Origin: Coriobacteriia bacterium
Lineage (GTDB): Bacteria; Actinomycetota; Coriobacteriia; Coriobacteriales; Atopobiaceae
Direction of reading: 5' to 3'
DNA length: 54,344 nt
Assembly: GCA_030530145.1 (NCBI GenBank)
Contig: JAUMVN010000015.1
Span: 1-54,344, forward strand
Both the position numbers and the translations under genes were made by a program. This document shows, one piece after another, positions 40,252 to 49,104 of the stretch (positions are counted from its first letter, which is position 1; every line of letters begins with the position of its first letter). The notes beneath the pieces were generated by a model that saw nothing but the letters and a program-made list of their open reading frames with translations, had not been told where the DNA came from and made no database searches.

Positions 40252-42501
40252 GTGGCAAAGAAGACCAAGAAGCAGCAAACCAAGAAGAAGCAGGTAGACG
40301 CTAGCAACGTGATCGGCCTGCACTCCGAGGTTGTGGAGCAGCCCATCACCTACACGCTCGAGACGAACTACATGCCCTACGCCATGAGCACCAACGTCTC
40401 GCGCGCGTTCCCCGAGATCGACGGCTTCAAGCCCTCGCACCGCAAACTGCTCTACACCATGTACAAGATGGGTCTGCTCAACGGCGCGCGCCAGAAGAGC
40501 GCGAACATCGTGGGCCAGACCATGAAGTTGAACCCCCACGGCGACGCGGCCATCTACGAGACGATGGTTCGTCTTGCCACGGGCAACGAAGCCCTGCTTA
40601 CGCCCTTCGTCGAGTCCAAGGGCAACTTCGGCAAGTACTACTCGGGCGACCTCTCCTACGCAGCGTCGCGATACACCGAGGCCAAGCTCTCGCCTATCTG
40701 CGCGGAGATCTTCAAGGACATCGACAAGGACCCGGTCGACTTCATGGACAGCTACGACGGCGCCATGAAGGAGCCGCGCCTGCTGCCCACGACCTTCCCG
40801 AACATCCTCGTCTCGGCCAACAAGGGCATCGGCGTCGCCATGGCCTCCGACATCTGCGGCTTCAACTTGAACGAGGTCTGCACGGCCACGATGCACTTCC
40901 TCGACGACCCCGACTGCGACCTGCACGAGTACCTGCCCGCGCCTGACTTCTCCACCGGTGGCGAGATCATTTATCGCCGCGAAGAGATGGACAAGATCTA
41001 CGAGACGGGTCTCGGCGGCTTCCAGATCCGCTCGCGCTGGCGCTACCTGCCCGACGAGCGCATCATCGAGGTCTACGAGATTCCCTACACCACCAAGACC
41101 GACGTGATCATCGACCGCATCGTCAAGCTCTCCAAGGAGGGCAAGGTGCGCGAGATCGCCGACATCCGTGACGAGACGGACCTCTCGGGCCTGCGCATCG
41201 CCATCGACGTCAAGCGCGGCACCGACCCCGAGCAGCTCATGGCCAAGCTCTTCAAGTCCACGACGCTGCAGGACACGTTCAGCTGCAACTTCAACGTGCT
41301 CGTTGACGGCTACCCGCGCGTCATGGGCGTGCGCCAGATTCTCAAGGAATGGGTGGCGTGGCGCATGGAGTCCACGCGCCGCCGCATCACCTTCGACCTC
41401 CAGAAGAAGAGCGATCGCCTGCACCTGCTCCACGGTCTCGAGGCCATCCTGCTGGACATCGACAAGGCTATCGCCATCATTCGCGGCACCAAGCTCGAGG
41501 TCGACGTCGTCCCCAACCTTATGAAGGGCTTCGGCATCGACCAGGTCCAGGCCGAGTTCGTGGCCGAGATCAAGCTGCGTAACATCAACGAGGAGTACAT
41601 CCTCAACCGCACGAAGGACATCGCCAAGCTCGAGGGCGAGATCGCCGAGCTCAAGGCGACGCTCGCGAGCGAGCAGAAGATCAAGGGCGTGATCCGCGGC
41701 GAGCTCGAGACCGTGAACAAGAAGTACGTGACCCCGCGCAAGACCGGCCTGGTCTCGCCGGAGGAGGTCGTGGAGGTGAGCCTCGAGCCCGAGGTCGAGG
41801 AGTACCCCGTGACCATCATGGTCTCGCGCCACGGCTACCTCAAGAAGATGACCGACCGCGTGCTGAGTCGCGCGGCGGCGCTCAAGTACAAGGACGGCGA
41901 CGAGCCCTTCATCGAGTTCGCGTCGAACAACACGCACGAGTTGCTCGTCTTTACCGACCAGCAGCAGGTCTACAAGTGCAAGGTCGCCCAGTTCGAGGAC
42001 ACCAAGTCCGCGCAGCTCGGCTCGTTCCTGGCCACCGACCTCGAGATGGCCGCGGACGAGAACGTGACCTGGGTCATCGACCCCGAGGACTACAAGGCTG
42101 ACCTGCTGTTCGTCTTCGAGAACGGCCGCGTGGCCCGCGTCGCGCTCTCTGGTTATGCCACCAAGACCAACCGCAAGAAGCTCAAGAACGCCATCTATGG
42201 CGGGTCCAAGCTGCTCTACGCGACGGTGCTCAAGGAGGACCGCGACATCGCCCTGGCCACGAACGACCAGCGCCTGCTCAACTTCAACACGGAGCTTCTT
42301 GCCACCAAGACCACGAACAGCACCCAGGGCATCCAAGCGGTCACCAAGAAGAAGGGCCGCATCGTGGATGGCGTGGGCCAGATCGAGGAGTTCCTCGGGC
42401 CGGACGCCTACGTTGAGAAGTTCCGCACTGCCAAGCTGCCCTCCGCCGGCGCCTCCATCGCGGAGACCGACATGAAGAGCCTGTTCGACCTGGAGGGGTA
42501 G
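40252..42501 (+). CDS. Type IIA topoisomerase subunit A (divergent, ParC-like)
   Basis: This is a 749-residue DNA-cleaving subunit. DGFKPSHRKLLYTM (about 58-71) begins the winged-helix region, the catalytic Tyr lies in ASRYTEAKLSPI (about 142), and the C-terminal beta-pinwheel spans about 520-749. No GyrA-box (QRRGGKG) is present, which argues for decatenation (topoisomerase IV) rather than gyrase. A Lys-rich N-terminus (AKKTKKQQTKKKQ) may bind DNA. The GTG start at 40252 lies 9 bp after the B subunit. Confidence 0.88.
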   Translation: MAKKTKKQQTKKKQVDASNVIGLHSEVVEQPITYTLETNYMPYAMSTNVSRAFPEIDGFKPSHRKLLYTMYKMGLLNGARQKSANIVGQTMKLNPHGDAAIYETMVRLATGNEALLTPFVESKGNFGKYYSGDLSYAASRYTEAKLSPICAEIFKDIDKDPVDFMDSYDGAMKEPRLLPTTFPNILVSANKGIGVAMASDICGFNLNEVCTATMHFLDDPDCDLHEYLPAPDFSTGGEIIYRREEMDKIYETGLGGFQIRSRWRYLPDERIIEVYEIPYTTKTDVIIDRIVKLSKEGKVREIADIRDETDLSGLRIAIDVKRGTDPEQLMAKLFKSTTLQDTFSCNFNVLVDGYPRVMGVRQILKEWVAWRMESTRRRITFDLQKKSDRLHLLHGLEAILLDIDKAIAIIRGTKLEVDVVPNLMKGFGIDQVQAEFVAEIKLRNINEEYILNRTKDIAKLEGEIAELKATLASEQKIKGVIRGELETVNKKYVTPRKTGLVSPEEVVEVSLEPEVEEYPVTIMVSRHGYLKKMTDRVLSRAAALKYKDGDEPFIEFASNNTHELLVFTDQQQVYKCKVAQFEDTKSAQLGSFLATDLEMAADENVTWVIDPEDYKADLLFVFENGRVARVALSGYATKTNRKKLKNAIYGGSKLLYATVLKEDRDIALATNDQRLLNFNTELLATKTTNSTQGIQAVTKKKGRIVDGVGQIEEFLGPDAYVEKFRTAKLPSAGASIAETDMKSLFDLEG

Positions 42502-42508
42502 GGGAGCG

Positions 42509-43012
42509 ATGAGAGACGCGGGCAAGGCGGACGACGTGACGATCCGTCCGATCAGGGCGGCCGACGACGAGGCTATGGGCACGATCGCTCGGCAGAACCT
42601 CAAGGCGTTCGGGCTGGACATCCCGGGCACGGCGTACTTCGACCCGGAGATCATGCACCTGAGCGAGTTCTACGGCGCCGCGCCGGATTGCCGCAGCTAC
42701 TTCGTGGCGGTGGATGCGGGCGGCGTGCTTCTCGGCGGGGGCGGCCTCGCGGAGTTCGAGCCGCTTGAGGGCACGGCGGAGCTGCAGAAGCTCTATCTCG
42801 GCGACGGCGCCAAGGGTCACGGTCTCGGCACGCGGATGGTCGGCCTCATCGAGGACCGCGCCCGCGAGCTGGGGTATGCGCGTCTCTACCTCGAGACCCA
42901 CTCGGCGCTCAAGGCCGCGATACACCTGTACGAGAAGCTCGGCTACGAGCGCATCGAGCCGGTCTCGGCCAACCATGCGACGATGGACCACTTCTACATC
43001 AAGGAGCTCTAG
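42509..43012 (+). CDS. GNAT-family N-acetyltransferase
   Basis: This is a 167-residue acetyltransferase. It shows the acetyl-CoA motif A (LQKLYLGDGAKGHGLGTRMV, Q/R-x-x-G-x-G/A type, about 91-110) and motif B (ARLYLETHSALKAAIHLYEK). The N-terminus VTIRPIRAADD is typical. Substrate is unknown. It starts 7 bp after the topoisomerase subunit A stop, so it may be cotranscribed. Confidence 0.85.
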   Translation: MRDAGKADDVTIRPIRAADDEAMGTIARQNLKAFGLDIPGTAYFDPEIMHLSEFYGAAPDCRSYFVAVDAGGVLLGGGGLAEFEPLEGTAELQKLYLGDGAKGHGLGTRMVGLIEDRARELGYARLYLETHSALKAAIHLYEKLGYERIEPVSANHATMDHFYIKEL

Positions 43013-43136
43013 GGGCGGCCGCCTCGGCGGCACCTCTTGCTTCTTGCCAGTGCCTGCGCCCGCACGCCGCGTCCTGCCCCGTGCGCGGGCGCGGGCTTCT
43101 TCCTATAGAGATTCGCAGGTCGAGCGCCCTCCGCGC

Positions 43137-43142
43137 TACAAT
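43137..43142 (+). promoter_or_regulatory. -10 box of prfC
   Basis: TACAAT lies 33 bp upstream of the prfC start, with ribosome-binding site GGAAGGA close to the start. The rest of the 43013-43174 gap shows no gene. Confidence 0.45.
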
Positions 43143-43174
43143 CTTGGAATTTGCGCACTTTAGGAAGGACATGC

Positions 43175-44788
43175 ATGGCAAGCCTCAAGGAACAAATCTC
43201 GTCGCGCCGCACGTTCGCGATCATCTCGCACCCGGACGCCGGTAAGACCACCCTTACCGAGAAGCTCCTCCTGTACACCGGCAGCATCCAGACCGCCGGC
43301 TCCGTCAAGGGCAAGAGCTCCGCGAAGCACGCCGTGTCCGACTGGATGGACATCGAGAAGGAACGCGGCATCTCCGTGACCTCGTCGGTGCTGCAGTTCA
43401 CCTACGAGGGCCACTGCGTGAACATCCTCGACACCCCCGGCCACCAGGACTTCTCTGAGGATACCTACCGCACGCTCATGGCCGCCGATGCCGCGGTCAT
43501 GGTCATCGACGGCGCCAAGGGCGTCGAGGCCCAGACCAAGAAGCTCTTCAAGGTCTGCACCCTGCGCCACATCCCCATCTTTACCTTCGTGAACAAGCTC
43601 GACCACGAGGCCCGCGACCCCTTTGACCTCATGGAAGAGATCGAGACCGTCCTCGGCATCGGCACCTACCCGATGAACTGGCCTATCGGCAGCGGCCGCA
43701 ACTTCCGCGGCGTCTTCGATCGCCAGGCCCGCCGCGTCCTCGCCTTTGAGGGCGACGGCCATGCCAACGCCACGAAGAAGGTCCGCGAGATCGAGGCCGA
43801 GCTCGGCAGCGATCAGCTCGAGGAGCTCATCGGCCAGGAGAACCACGAGAACCTGATGGACGATATCGAGCTGCTCGACGGCGCGGGCGACGAGCTCGAC
43901 CTTGAGGCCGTGAGCTGCGGAAAGCTCTCGCCGGTGTTCTTCGGCTCCGCGCTCACCAACTTCGGCGTCGAGCCTTTCCTCAAGGAGTTCCTGCGTCTGA
44001 CTCCTCCGCCGCGCGCCTACACCGATCAGCTCTCCGGCGAGGCCGTGGACCCCGTGGAGAACGACTTCTCCGGCTTCGTCTTCAAGATCCAGGCGAACAT
44101 GGACAAGAACCACCGCGACCGCATCGCCTTCGTGCGCATCTGCTCGGGCAAGTTCGAGCGCGGCATGACCGCCTATCACGTCCAGGGCGAGCGCAACCTC
44201 AAGCTGGCCACGGGCACCTCGATGATGGCCGACGACCGTGCCATCGTGGACGAGGCCTACGCGGGCGATATCGTCGGTCTCTTCGACCCGGGCATTTTCA
44301 GCATCGGCGACACCGTCTGTGCCGGCAAGAAGCGCGTCCAGTACCCGCCCATCCCGACCTTCCAGCCTGAGCACTTCGCCAAGATCTCGCAGGTGGATAC
44401 CCTCAAGCGCAAGCAGTTCATCAAGGGCATGGAGGAGCTCGCGCAGGAGGGCGCCGTCCAGATCTTCCGCGAGTACGGAGCGGGCATGGAGTCCGTGATC
44501 GTGGGCGTGGTCGGTGTGCTGCAGTTCGAGGTCCTCGAGCAGCGGCTCGAGAGCGAGTACCACGTCAAGGTCTACCGCCAGGGCCTTCCGTACAACCAGA
44601 TCCGTTGGATCCAGAATGCGCCCGACTCCTACGACATCAAGAAGCTCAGCCTCACGCGCGACACCTGCCGCGTGGAGGATATGCGTGGCGGCCGCCTGCT
44701 GCTCTTTACCTCGGAGTGGAACATCAACTGGGCCGTCGAGCACAACGAGGGCCTCGAGCTCTCCGAGTTCGGCAACGTCACGTTCTAA
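43175..44788 (+). CDS. prfC: Peptide chain release factor 3
   Basis: This is a 537-residue translational GTPase that recycles RF1/RF2 after termination. The G domain shows SHPDAGKTTLTEKLL (G1), DIEKERGISVTSS (G2), DTPGHQDFSEDTYR (G3) and NKLDHEARDP (G4). Domain II follows, then the RF3-specific C-terminal domain (QFEVLEQRLESEY, RDTCRVEDMRGG). The start at 43175 follows GGAAGGAC. A strong terminator follows. Confidence 0.95.
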   Translation: MASLKEQISSRRTFAIISHPDAGKTTLTEKLLLYTGSIQTAGSVKGKSSAKHAVSDWMDIEKERGISVTSSVLQFTYEGHCVNILDTPGHQDFSEDTYRTLMAADAAVMVIDGAKGVEAQTKKLFKVCTLRHIPIFTFVNKLDHEARDPFDLMEEIETVLGIGTYPMNWPIGSGRNFRGVFDRQARRVLAFEGDGHANATKKVREIEAELGSDQLEELIGQENHENLMDDIELLDGAGDELDLEAVSCGKLSPVFFGSALTNFGVEPFLKEFLRLTPPPRAYTDQLSGEAVDPVENDFSGFVFKIQANMDKNHRDRIAFVRICSGKFERGMTAYHVQGERNLKLATGTSMMADDRAIVDEAYAGDIVGLFDPGIFSIGDTVCAGKKRVQYPPIPTFQPEHFAKISQVDTLKRKQFIKGMEELAQEGAVQIFREYGAGMESVIVGVVGVLQFEVLEQRLESEYHVKVYRQGLPYNQIRWIQNAPDSYDIKKLSLTRDTCRVEDMRGGRLLLFTSEWNINWAVEHNEGLELSEFGNVTF

Positions 44789-44831
44789 GCTCTGGGCGCC
44801 CAGCGACGGGCAAGCATAAACCGCTCCAAAA

Positions 44832-44868
44832 GAAAGGCCCCGCCGGATTACCCGACGGGGCCTCTTTC
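44832..44868. terminator. Bidirectional terminator between prfC and the surface-protein gene
   Basis: GAAAGGCCCCG/CGGGGCC(T)CTTTC forms a long GC stem flanked by A and T runs on both sides, suiting both convergent genes. Confidence 0.85.
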
Positions 44869-44907
44869 GTTCTATGAAGCTTGCTGAATGGCAAGAAACG
44901 CGTGACT

Positions 44908-46167
44908 TTACAGCTCGGTGCGCTTCTTCGCGACCACGGCAGCGCTGAGGACGACGGCGCCCACAGCGACGATTGCGGCGGTGTTCACGCTCTCGTCACC
45001 GGTCTTGGGCACGTTGGTCTTGCGCTCGGTCGTCTCGGCCGCCGGCTTCGTGGGGGTCTTGTCGTCGGGCGTGGGCGTGGGCGTGACCTTGGCCTCGTGC
45101 GTGTTCGTGATGGTGCCGCCGTTGTCGACGGTCGCCTTGTCCGTCGTGTAGTCGGCGACACTCGCCTGCGTGACCTGGTAAGCGATCTCGTAGCGCTCGT
45201 CGTCGTCGGTGTAGGCGTACTTCTGGACGCCCTTGTACGTGACGGTGTAGGTGTCGTTGCCGTTGTCGACGACGGTCGGCTCCGCGTCGGAAGCCTCGCC
45301 GTCGGCGGTGAGGGAGAGGAGCTTGGCGAAGTCCTCGGCGCTCGGGCGGACGCCGTCCTTGTTGGAGGAGTCCTTCCAGGCGACGGTCACGGTCACATCG
45401 GTGGTGGCGGGCACGATGGTGAGGGTGCCGGGAACGACCTTGATGTAGTTGAAGCCGCAGATGTCGTCGCCGACGAGCACGATGTTGGTGTAGTCGCCAA
45501 TTTTGGCCTCGCCGAGACCCGTGCGGGTGCCGGCGGAGTTGCTCGTGTAAGCTGCGGGAATCTGCTCAGGGTCGGCCGTATAGGTGATGGCGTACTTGCC
45601 GGGCTTCTCGCCGGCCTCGCGGCTCAGCGTGAAGGCAGAAAGCGAGATTTCGGTCGTGGGGTCGCCGAGCAGGACCTTCAGGGTTGCAGTAAGAGTGGGG
45701 TCCTCCTCGCCCTCAACCTTGGTTACATTCTGCTCAGCGAACTCGTACTGGGTGCAGATGTCGTGACGAACATAGGAGTGATAACCAATTTCGTCCCACT
45801 TGGCGTAATCGCCGATATAGGTGATGCGCTCCCAGACGAAGCCCGAGCTCGTCATGCCTTCGTCGGTGTCCTTCCAAGCGGAAGCATCAATCTTGTCAGT
45901 GTTCCTGCGGTCGGTCACGAAAGCGTAGCTGCGCGTGAAGTCCTCGCCCTCGGTAAGGACGGTGCCGTCAGCGTCCTGAACGGTGCACTGGAAGTGGTGC
46001 GACTTGCCGTTGTACCACTCGCGCTTCGAGCCCGTTGCGTTGGGCCGTTGGTCTGCGCTCGCCAGCGCGGTCGTCGGGAGGGCGAGAGCAACGATCGCCG
46101 CGAACACTACCGCAAAAACAGCGAAAGAAGCTCTACCCCCCCCCAAGCTAAATTTAGACTTCTTCAT
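44908..46167 (-). CDS. LPXTG-type cell-wall anchored surface protein
   Basis: This is a 419-residue protein with a signal peptide (1-37, cleavage near ALA-SAD). It has beta-rich repeats ending in GTLTIVP (MBG-like, about 240-250), a Cna-B-like domain (VTVAWKDSSNKDGVRPS, about 258-345), a Thr/Pro stalk, and the sorting signal VPKTGD with hydrophobic helix and KKRTEL tail. A sortase would link it to peptidoglycan. No sortase gene is in the window. Codons 8-11 contain a run of nine Gs (46136-46144 on the plus strand as C9), a likely slippage site. Confidence 0.88.
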   Translation of the reverse strand: MKKSKFSLGGGRASFAVFAVVFAAIVALALPTTALASADQRPNATGSKREWYNGKSHHFQCTVQDADGTVLTEGEDFTRSYAFVTDRRNTDKIDASAWKDTDEGMTSSGFVWERITYIGDYAKWDEIGYHSYVRHDICTQYEFAEQNVTKVEGEEDPTLTATLKVLLGDPTTEISLSAFTLSREAGEKPGKYAITYTADPEQIPAAYTSNSAGTRTGLGEAKIGDYTNIVLVGDDICGFNYIKVVPGTLTIVPATTDVTVTVAWKDSSNKDGVRPSAEDFAKLLSLTADGEASDAEPTVVDNGNDTYTVTYKGVQKYAYTDDDERYEIAYQVTQASVADYTTDKATVDNGGTITNTHEAKVTPTPTPDDKTPTKPAAETTERKTNVPKTGDESVNTAAIVAVGAVVLSAAVVAKKRTEL

Positions 46168-46181
46168 GTAGACCTTCTTTC

Positions 46182-46226
46182 CTGCCTATGGGCAGCTTCC
46201 TTTGGCTCCCTTAAACAGAGCCAAAG
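46182..46226 (-). promoter_or_regulatory. Two hairpins in the surface-protein leader
   Basis: Upstream of the surface-protein start, CTTTGGCTC/GAGCCAAAG (46200-46208 with 46218-46226) and CTGCC/GGCAG (46182-46186 with 46191-46195) can form consecutive stems in the mRNA leader. The second lies next to the ribosome-binding site. Confidence 0.4.
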
Positions 46227-46308
46227 CCGATAGATAGTCCCATAGCTTATCACGGATAACTTCGAGGTGGCGTCATGGAAACCGCGCGTACATAAGAAAA
46301 AGACCAGG

Positions 46309-47025
46309 TTAAGCGGTTGTCGACCAGTCGATACTGTGCCCCCCATGCTCCACCAGCAGCTTGTTTGCTTGCGAGAAAGGCCGCGACCCTATGAAGGCGG
46401 GCAGCCCGCCGCCTGCGCGGTTGGCCGAGAGCGGGGAGGGATGGGTCGAGGCAAGGGAAAACTTCTCCCCGGCCACGTCCGGGCCGAGCGCTGCCCGGGC
46501 GTCGTCGACCAGCTTGACCGCGTGCCTGCCCCAGGTGAGAAACACCACGGGCTGCGGCAGCATGAGGCATCGGCGCACGATGTGGTCGGTCAGCACCTGC
46601 CACCCGAGCTTGGCGTGGGAGTTCGCCGCTCCTTGGCGCACGGTGAGCGTGGTGTTGAGCAGCAGCACGCCCTGACGCGCCCAGCCGGAAAGGTCGCCCG
46701 TCGCGGGGACGGCGCAGCCCAGGTCGGCGGCCATCTCTTTATAGATGTTCCTCAGGCTCGGCGGCAGCTTGCAGTCGCGATGGACCGAGAACGAGAGCCC
46801 CATGGCCTGGCCCTCCTCGTGGTAGGGGTCCTGCCCCAGGATCACCGCGCGCACGTCGGCGGGCGCGGTCCACGCGAGGGCGTTCAGGATGTCGTCCTGC
46901 GGCGGATAGATGACCTGGCCGTCCTCGCGCATCTGCGCTACCTCGGCCAGAAGCCGCGCGGTCGTGGCCTGGACCTCGGCCGGTGCGTCGGCGAGCCAGG
47001 CGTCGATGTTCCCCTGCTTGTCCAT
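46309..47025 (-). CDS. ung: Uracil-DNA glycosylase
   Basis: This is a 238-residue family-1 UDG. The water-activating motif is VILGQDPYHEEGQAMGLSFS (Asp about 65). GVLLLNTTLTV (about 119) and the minor-groove loop ASTHPSPLSANR (about 190, His) follow. It removes uracil from DNA. The start lies 2 bp after the HD-domain gene stop, indicating an operon. Confidence 0.95.
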   Translation of the reverse strand: MDKQGNIDAWLADAPAEVQATTARLLAEVAQMREDGQVIYPPQDDILNALAWTAPADVRAVILGQDPYHEEGQAMGLSFSVHRDCKLPPSLRNIYKEMAADLGCAVPATGDLSGWARQGVLLLNTTLTVRQGAANSHAKLGWQVLTDHIVRRCLMLPQPVVFLTWGRHAVKLVDDARAALGPDVAGEKFSLASTHPSPLSANRAGGGLPAFIGSRPFSQANKLLVEHGGHSIDWSTTA

Positions 47026-47027
47026 GG

Positions 47028-47564
47028 CTAGGCCTCGGCCGCTTGCTCGGTGGGCAGGGGGCCGAACATGGTGTCCAGCAGGTGCATACCGGTCTGCGTG
47101 CGGAAGATGGCGCTTCTCGCCGCGGCGATGCCCTGGGCGCTCGAGCTGTCCTCAAAGAGATTCACGAGGAAGTCAGCCTCGACGAGCGCCTGGTAGTCGG
47201 GCCCGTCGATGGCATCGTAGGTGTGGTGGTGGCCGACGAGAAACGCGACGCGCTCGCAGCGCTCGGGCGAGAAGCCCACCTCGGCGAGCATCCGGCGCGC
47301 CGGCTCGGGGCCGAGCTCCTCCTGGTACTTGCCCGAGGACTTGCCGTATTTCTCGATGGCGGGATGGATGCCGATGTCGTGGACGATGGCAGCCGCCTCG
47401 AGCGTGAGCTGGGTATCCGCGTCGAGGCCCTCGCCGAGGCCGATGGTGCGGGCAAAGCTTGCGACTTTTATAAAGTGCTGGATGCGCAGGGCGTCCCCTG
47501 CATCGAACTCGATCATCTTGAGCATGAGCTCGTGGAGCAGCTGCTCGGGAGCCTTGGTTTCCAT
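47028..47564 (-). CDS. HD-domain phosphohydrolase
   Basis: This is a 178-residue metal-dependent phosphohydrolase. HD-fold ligands are His in RIQHFIKV (about 30), the HD pair in AAAIVHDIGIH (about 60), and His in FLVGHHHTYDAIDGPDYQ with a later Asp in VEADFLVNL. The substrate is probably a nucleotide. It sits between a GGCT-fold gene and ung on the same strand. ATG follows GAGGAGAT. Confidence 0.87.
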   Translation of the reverse strand: METKAPEQLLHELMLKMIEFDAGDALRIQHFIKVASFARTIGLGEGLDADTQLTLEAAAIVHDIGIHPAIEKYGKSSGKYQEELGPEPARRMLAEVGFSPERCERVAFLVGHHHTYDAIDGPDYQALVEADFLVNLFEDSSSAQGIAAARSAIFRTQTGMHLLDTMFGPLPTEQAAEA

Positions 47565-47603
47565 GGGGATCTCCTCGGTGCGTTCGGTGGGGCACAGGGC
47601 GCT

Positions 47604-48140
47604 TTAGCGCTCGCTGCAGGTTACCAGATATCGATCGACCTCGGCGGGCGTCAGCTGCGGGAAGGTCTCCACAAGGCCGCGACGGATCACGTCCAGGTAG
47701 GCGGCGCTCGGCGCGTTCTTCTCACGGCGCGCGGCGTTGGTGAAGGTACGGGCGGGGATTCCCTTTATCGGGTCGAGGGCGACCTCGTCGCAGTACCACT
47801 CCGGGCTGCGGCCTTCTTGGTCGCGGACCTGCTCGTATTGGGGGCGCGAGACGAGCCAGGCGCGGGCGTAGGCGTCGCCGGTATACGTCGGGTCGAGGAA
47901 GCCGACGCCGCCGTTCTCCCATACGTGGCTGGACCCGCCGAAGTACAGGTCATAGGGCACGTGGACGGCGCGGGATTCGAGCGGGTCGGATGTGTCGTCG
48001 CAGCCGGCGTACGTCTTTCCGTTCAAGGGGCAGAACCCGCCCTTTATGTAGTACGAGAAACGCTCCCACCGTAGGTTGGAGCCGTAGCAGACGTACCAAA
48101 TGTGGCTGTTCGCGAGACCCGCGTAGTCGAGCGTGTCCAT
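47604..48140 (-). CDS. Gamma-glutamylcyclotransferase-fold protein
   Basis: This is a 178-residue protein with the GGCT-like YGSNLRWERF motif (about 19-28). It is followed by a substrate-loop region and a conserved core (HVPYDLYFGG, GVGFLDP, ARAWLVS). The acidic residue expected later may be Glu in WYCDEVALDP. The family cyclises gamma-glutamyl peptides or trims related amides. The start at 48140 follows AAGGATAGG. It heads the run with the HD gene and ung. Confidence 0.75.
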   Translation of the reverse strand: MDTLDYAGLANSHIWYVCYGSNLRWERFSYYIKGGFCPLNGKTYAGCDDTSDPLESRAVHVPYDLYFGGSSHVWENGGVGFLDPTYTGDAYARAWLVSRPQYEQVRDQEGRSPEWYCDEVALDPIKGIPARTFTNAARREKNAPSAAYLDVIRRGLVETFPQLTPAEVDRYLVTCSER

Positions 48141-48215
48141 CAAATTCCTATCCTTCCGAATCGGCCCAAGACATTCTAGCCCGCTGCCTGCAGTACTATC
48201 GAGGGCAATCGACGA

Positions 48216-48755
48216 ATGGGGGAGCGTGTGGGTAGAAGCGGCAAGACGGGCGCCGACGCGAGCGGCAGCGTAAACGGCGGGGTCCGAGGCGGCGCTCAGG
48301 GCAGCGGGGCCGCTGTGAGCAAGAAGGTCATCGGCGGCATCACCGCGGTGCTTCTTGCGGTCATCTGCTCGGCGTTCGGCCTGCAGGGCACGTCGGGCAG
48401 CGGCAGCGACGCATCCGCGACGGCGACGACGACCGCGTCGAGCACATCCGGCCAGCGGCAAGAGGACGCCTCCGCGTCATCGGACCAGGTAGGCACCCTC
48501 ACGTTCCGCAGCGAGGAGCGCCTACAGAGCCATTACGAGAAGCACGGCGTCCAGATGGGCTTCTCCTCAGCCGAGGACTACCTTGCCGCCGCGAACGCGG
48601 TGGTCTCCAACCCCGAGGCGCTCCACAAGCTCGAGTCGGAGGACGGCGACGACGTGTATTACCTCGAGTCGACCGGCGAGTTCGTGGTCGTCTCGCAGAA
48701 GGGTTATATCCGGACGTATTACCTGGCCGATAAAGATTATTACGACCGGCAGTAG
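48216..48755 (+). CDS. Secreted or membrane-anchored BECR-fold toxin-like protein
   Basis: This is a 179-residue protein. A basic, Gly-rich N-terminus and one membrane segment (about 38-56) are followed by a Ser/Thr linker. The C-terminal ~85 residues (HYEKHGVQMGFSSAEDYLAAA, ALHKLE, VYYLESTGEFVVVSQKGYI, RTYYLADKDYY) resemble the Barnase-EndoU-ColicinE5/D-RelE-like nuclease pattern, with a His at the HYEKHG start. TACTAT (48194-48199) is a possible -10. If active, it would be a cell-surface or exported RNase, with no obvious immunity gene beside it. Confidence 0.6.
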   Translation: MGERVGRSGKTGADASGSVNGGVRGGAQGSGAAVSKKVIGGITAVLLAVICSAFGLQGTSGSGSDASATATTTASSTSGQRQEDASASSDQVGTLTFRSEERLQSHYEKHGVQMGFSSAEDYLAAANAVVSNPEALHKLESEDGDDVYYLESTGEFVVVSQKGYIRTYYLADKDYYDRQ

Positions 48756-48764
48756 GCAGGTTGC

Positions 48765-49082
48765 ATGGCTTCTTTAATTGCGTTGAGCGAGCTTCCCTAT
48801 GCTGAGCTGCTCGGTATTGCGTATCTCTTTGTTATAAACCTCGCAACGCTTGTGGTGTACCTGGTGGATAAGGCGCGCGCTGGTCAGGGTGCCTCCCGTG
48901 TGCCCGAGTCGACCTTGCTCGGCCTTGCCCTGATCGGCGGCGCGCTCGGGGCGCTTCTTGGCATGTACCTCGTGCGGCACAAGACGCAGAAGTGGTACTT
49001 CAAGTTCACCGTGCCGATCATGCTCGCGGCGCAGACGGCGCTCGTGGTGTGGCTGGCGTTCTTTGCGGGGCCGCTGGTTTAA
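48765..49082 (+). CDS. DUF1294 membrane protein
   Basis: This is a 105-residue protein with three or four membrane helices and the DUF1294 signature: DKARAG..ASRVPESTLLGL, GGALGALLGMYLVRHKTQK. The family is of unknown function. It starts 9 bp after the toxin-like gene and is probably cotranscribed with it. Confidence 0.85.
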   Translation: MASLIALSELPYAELLGIAYLFVINLATLVVYLVDKARAGQGASRVPESTLLGLALIGGALGALLGMYLVRHKTQKWYFKFTVPIMLAAQTALVVWLAFFAGPLV

Positions 49083-49104
49083 CGGAGCCGCTCTTGTGGC
49101 GGCG

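Noticed and set aside
38383-42654. A 1423-codon open frame on the minus strand opposite the topoisomerase genes
   Set aside because: It is the mirror of strongly C/G-ending codons in the two topoisomerase genes. It has Leu/Val/Asp/Glu-rich low-complexity content and no family motif.
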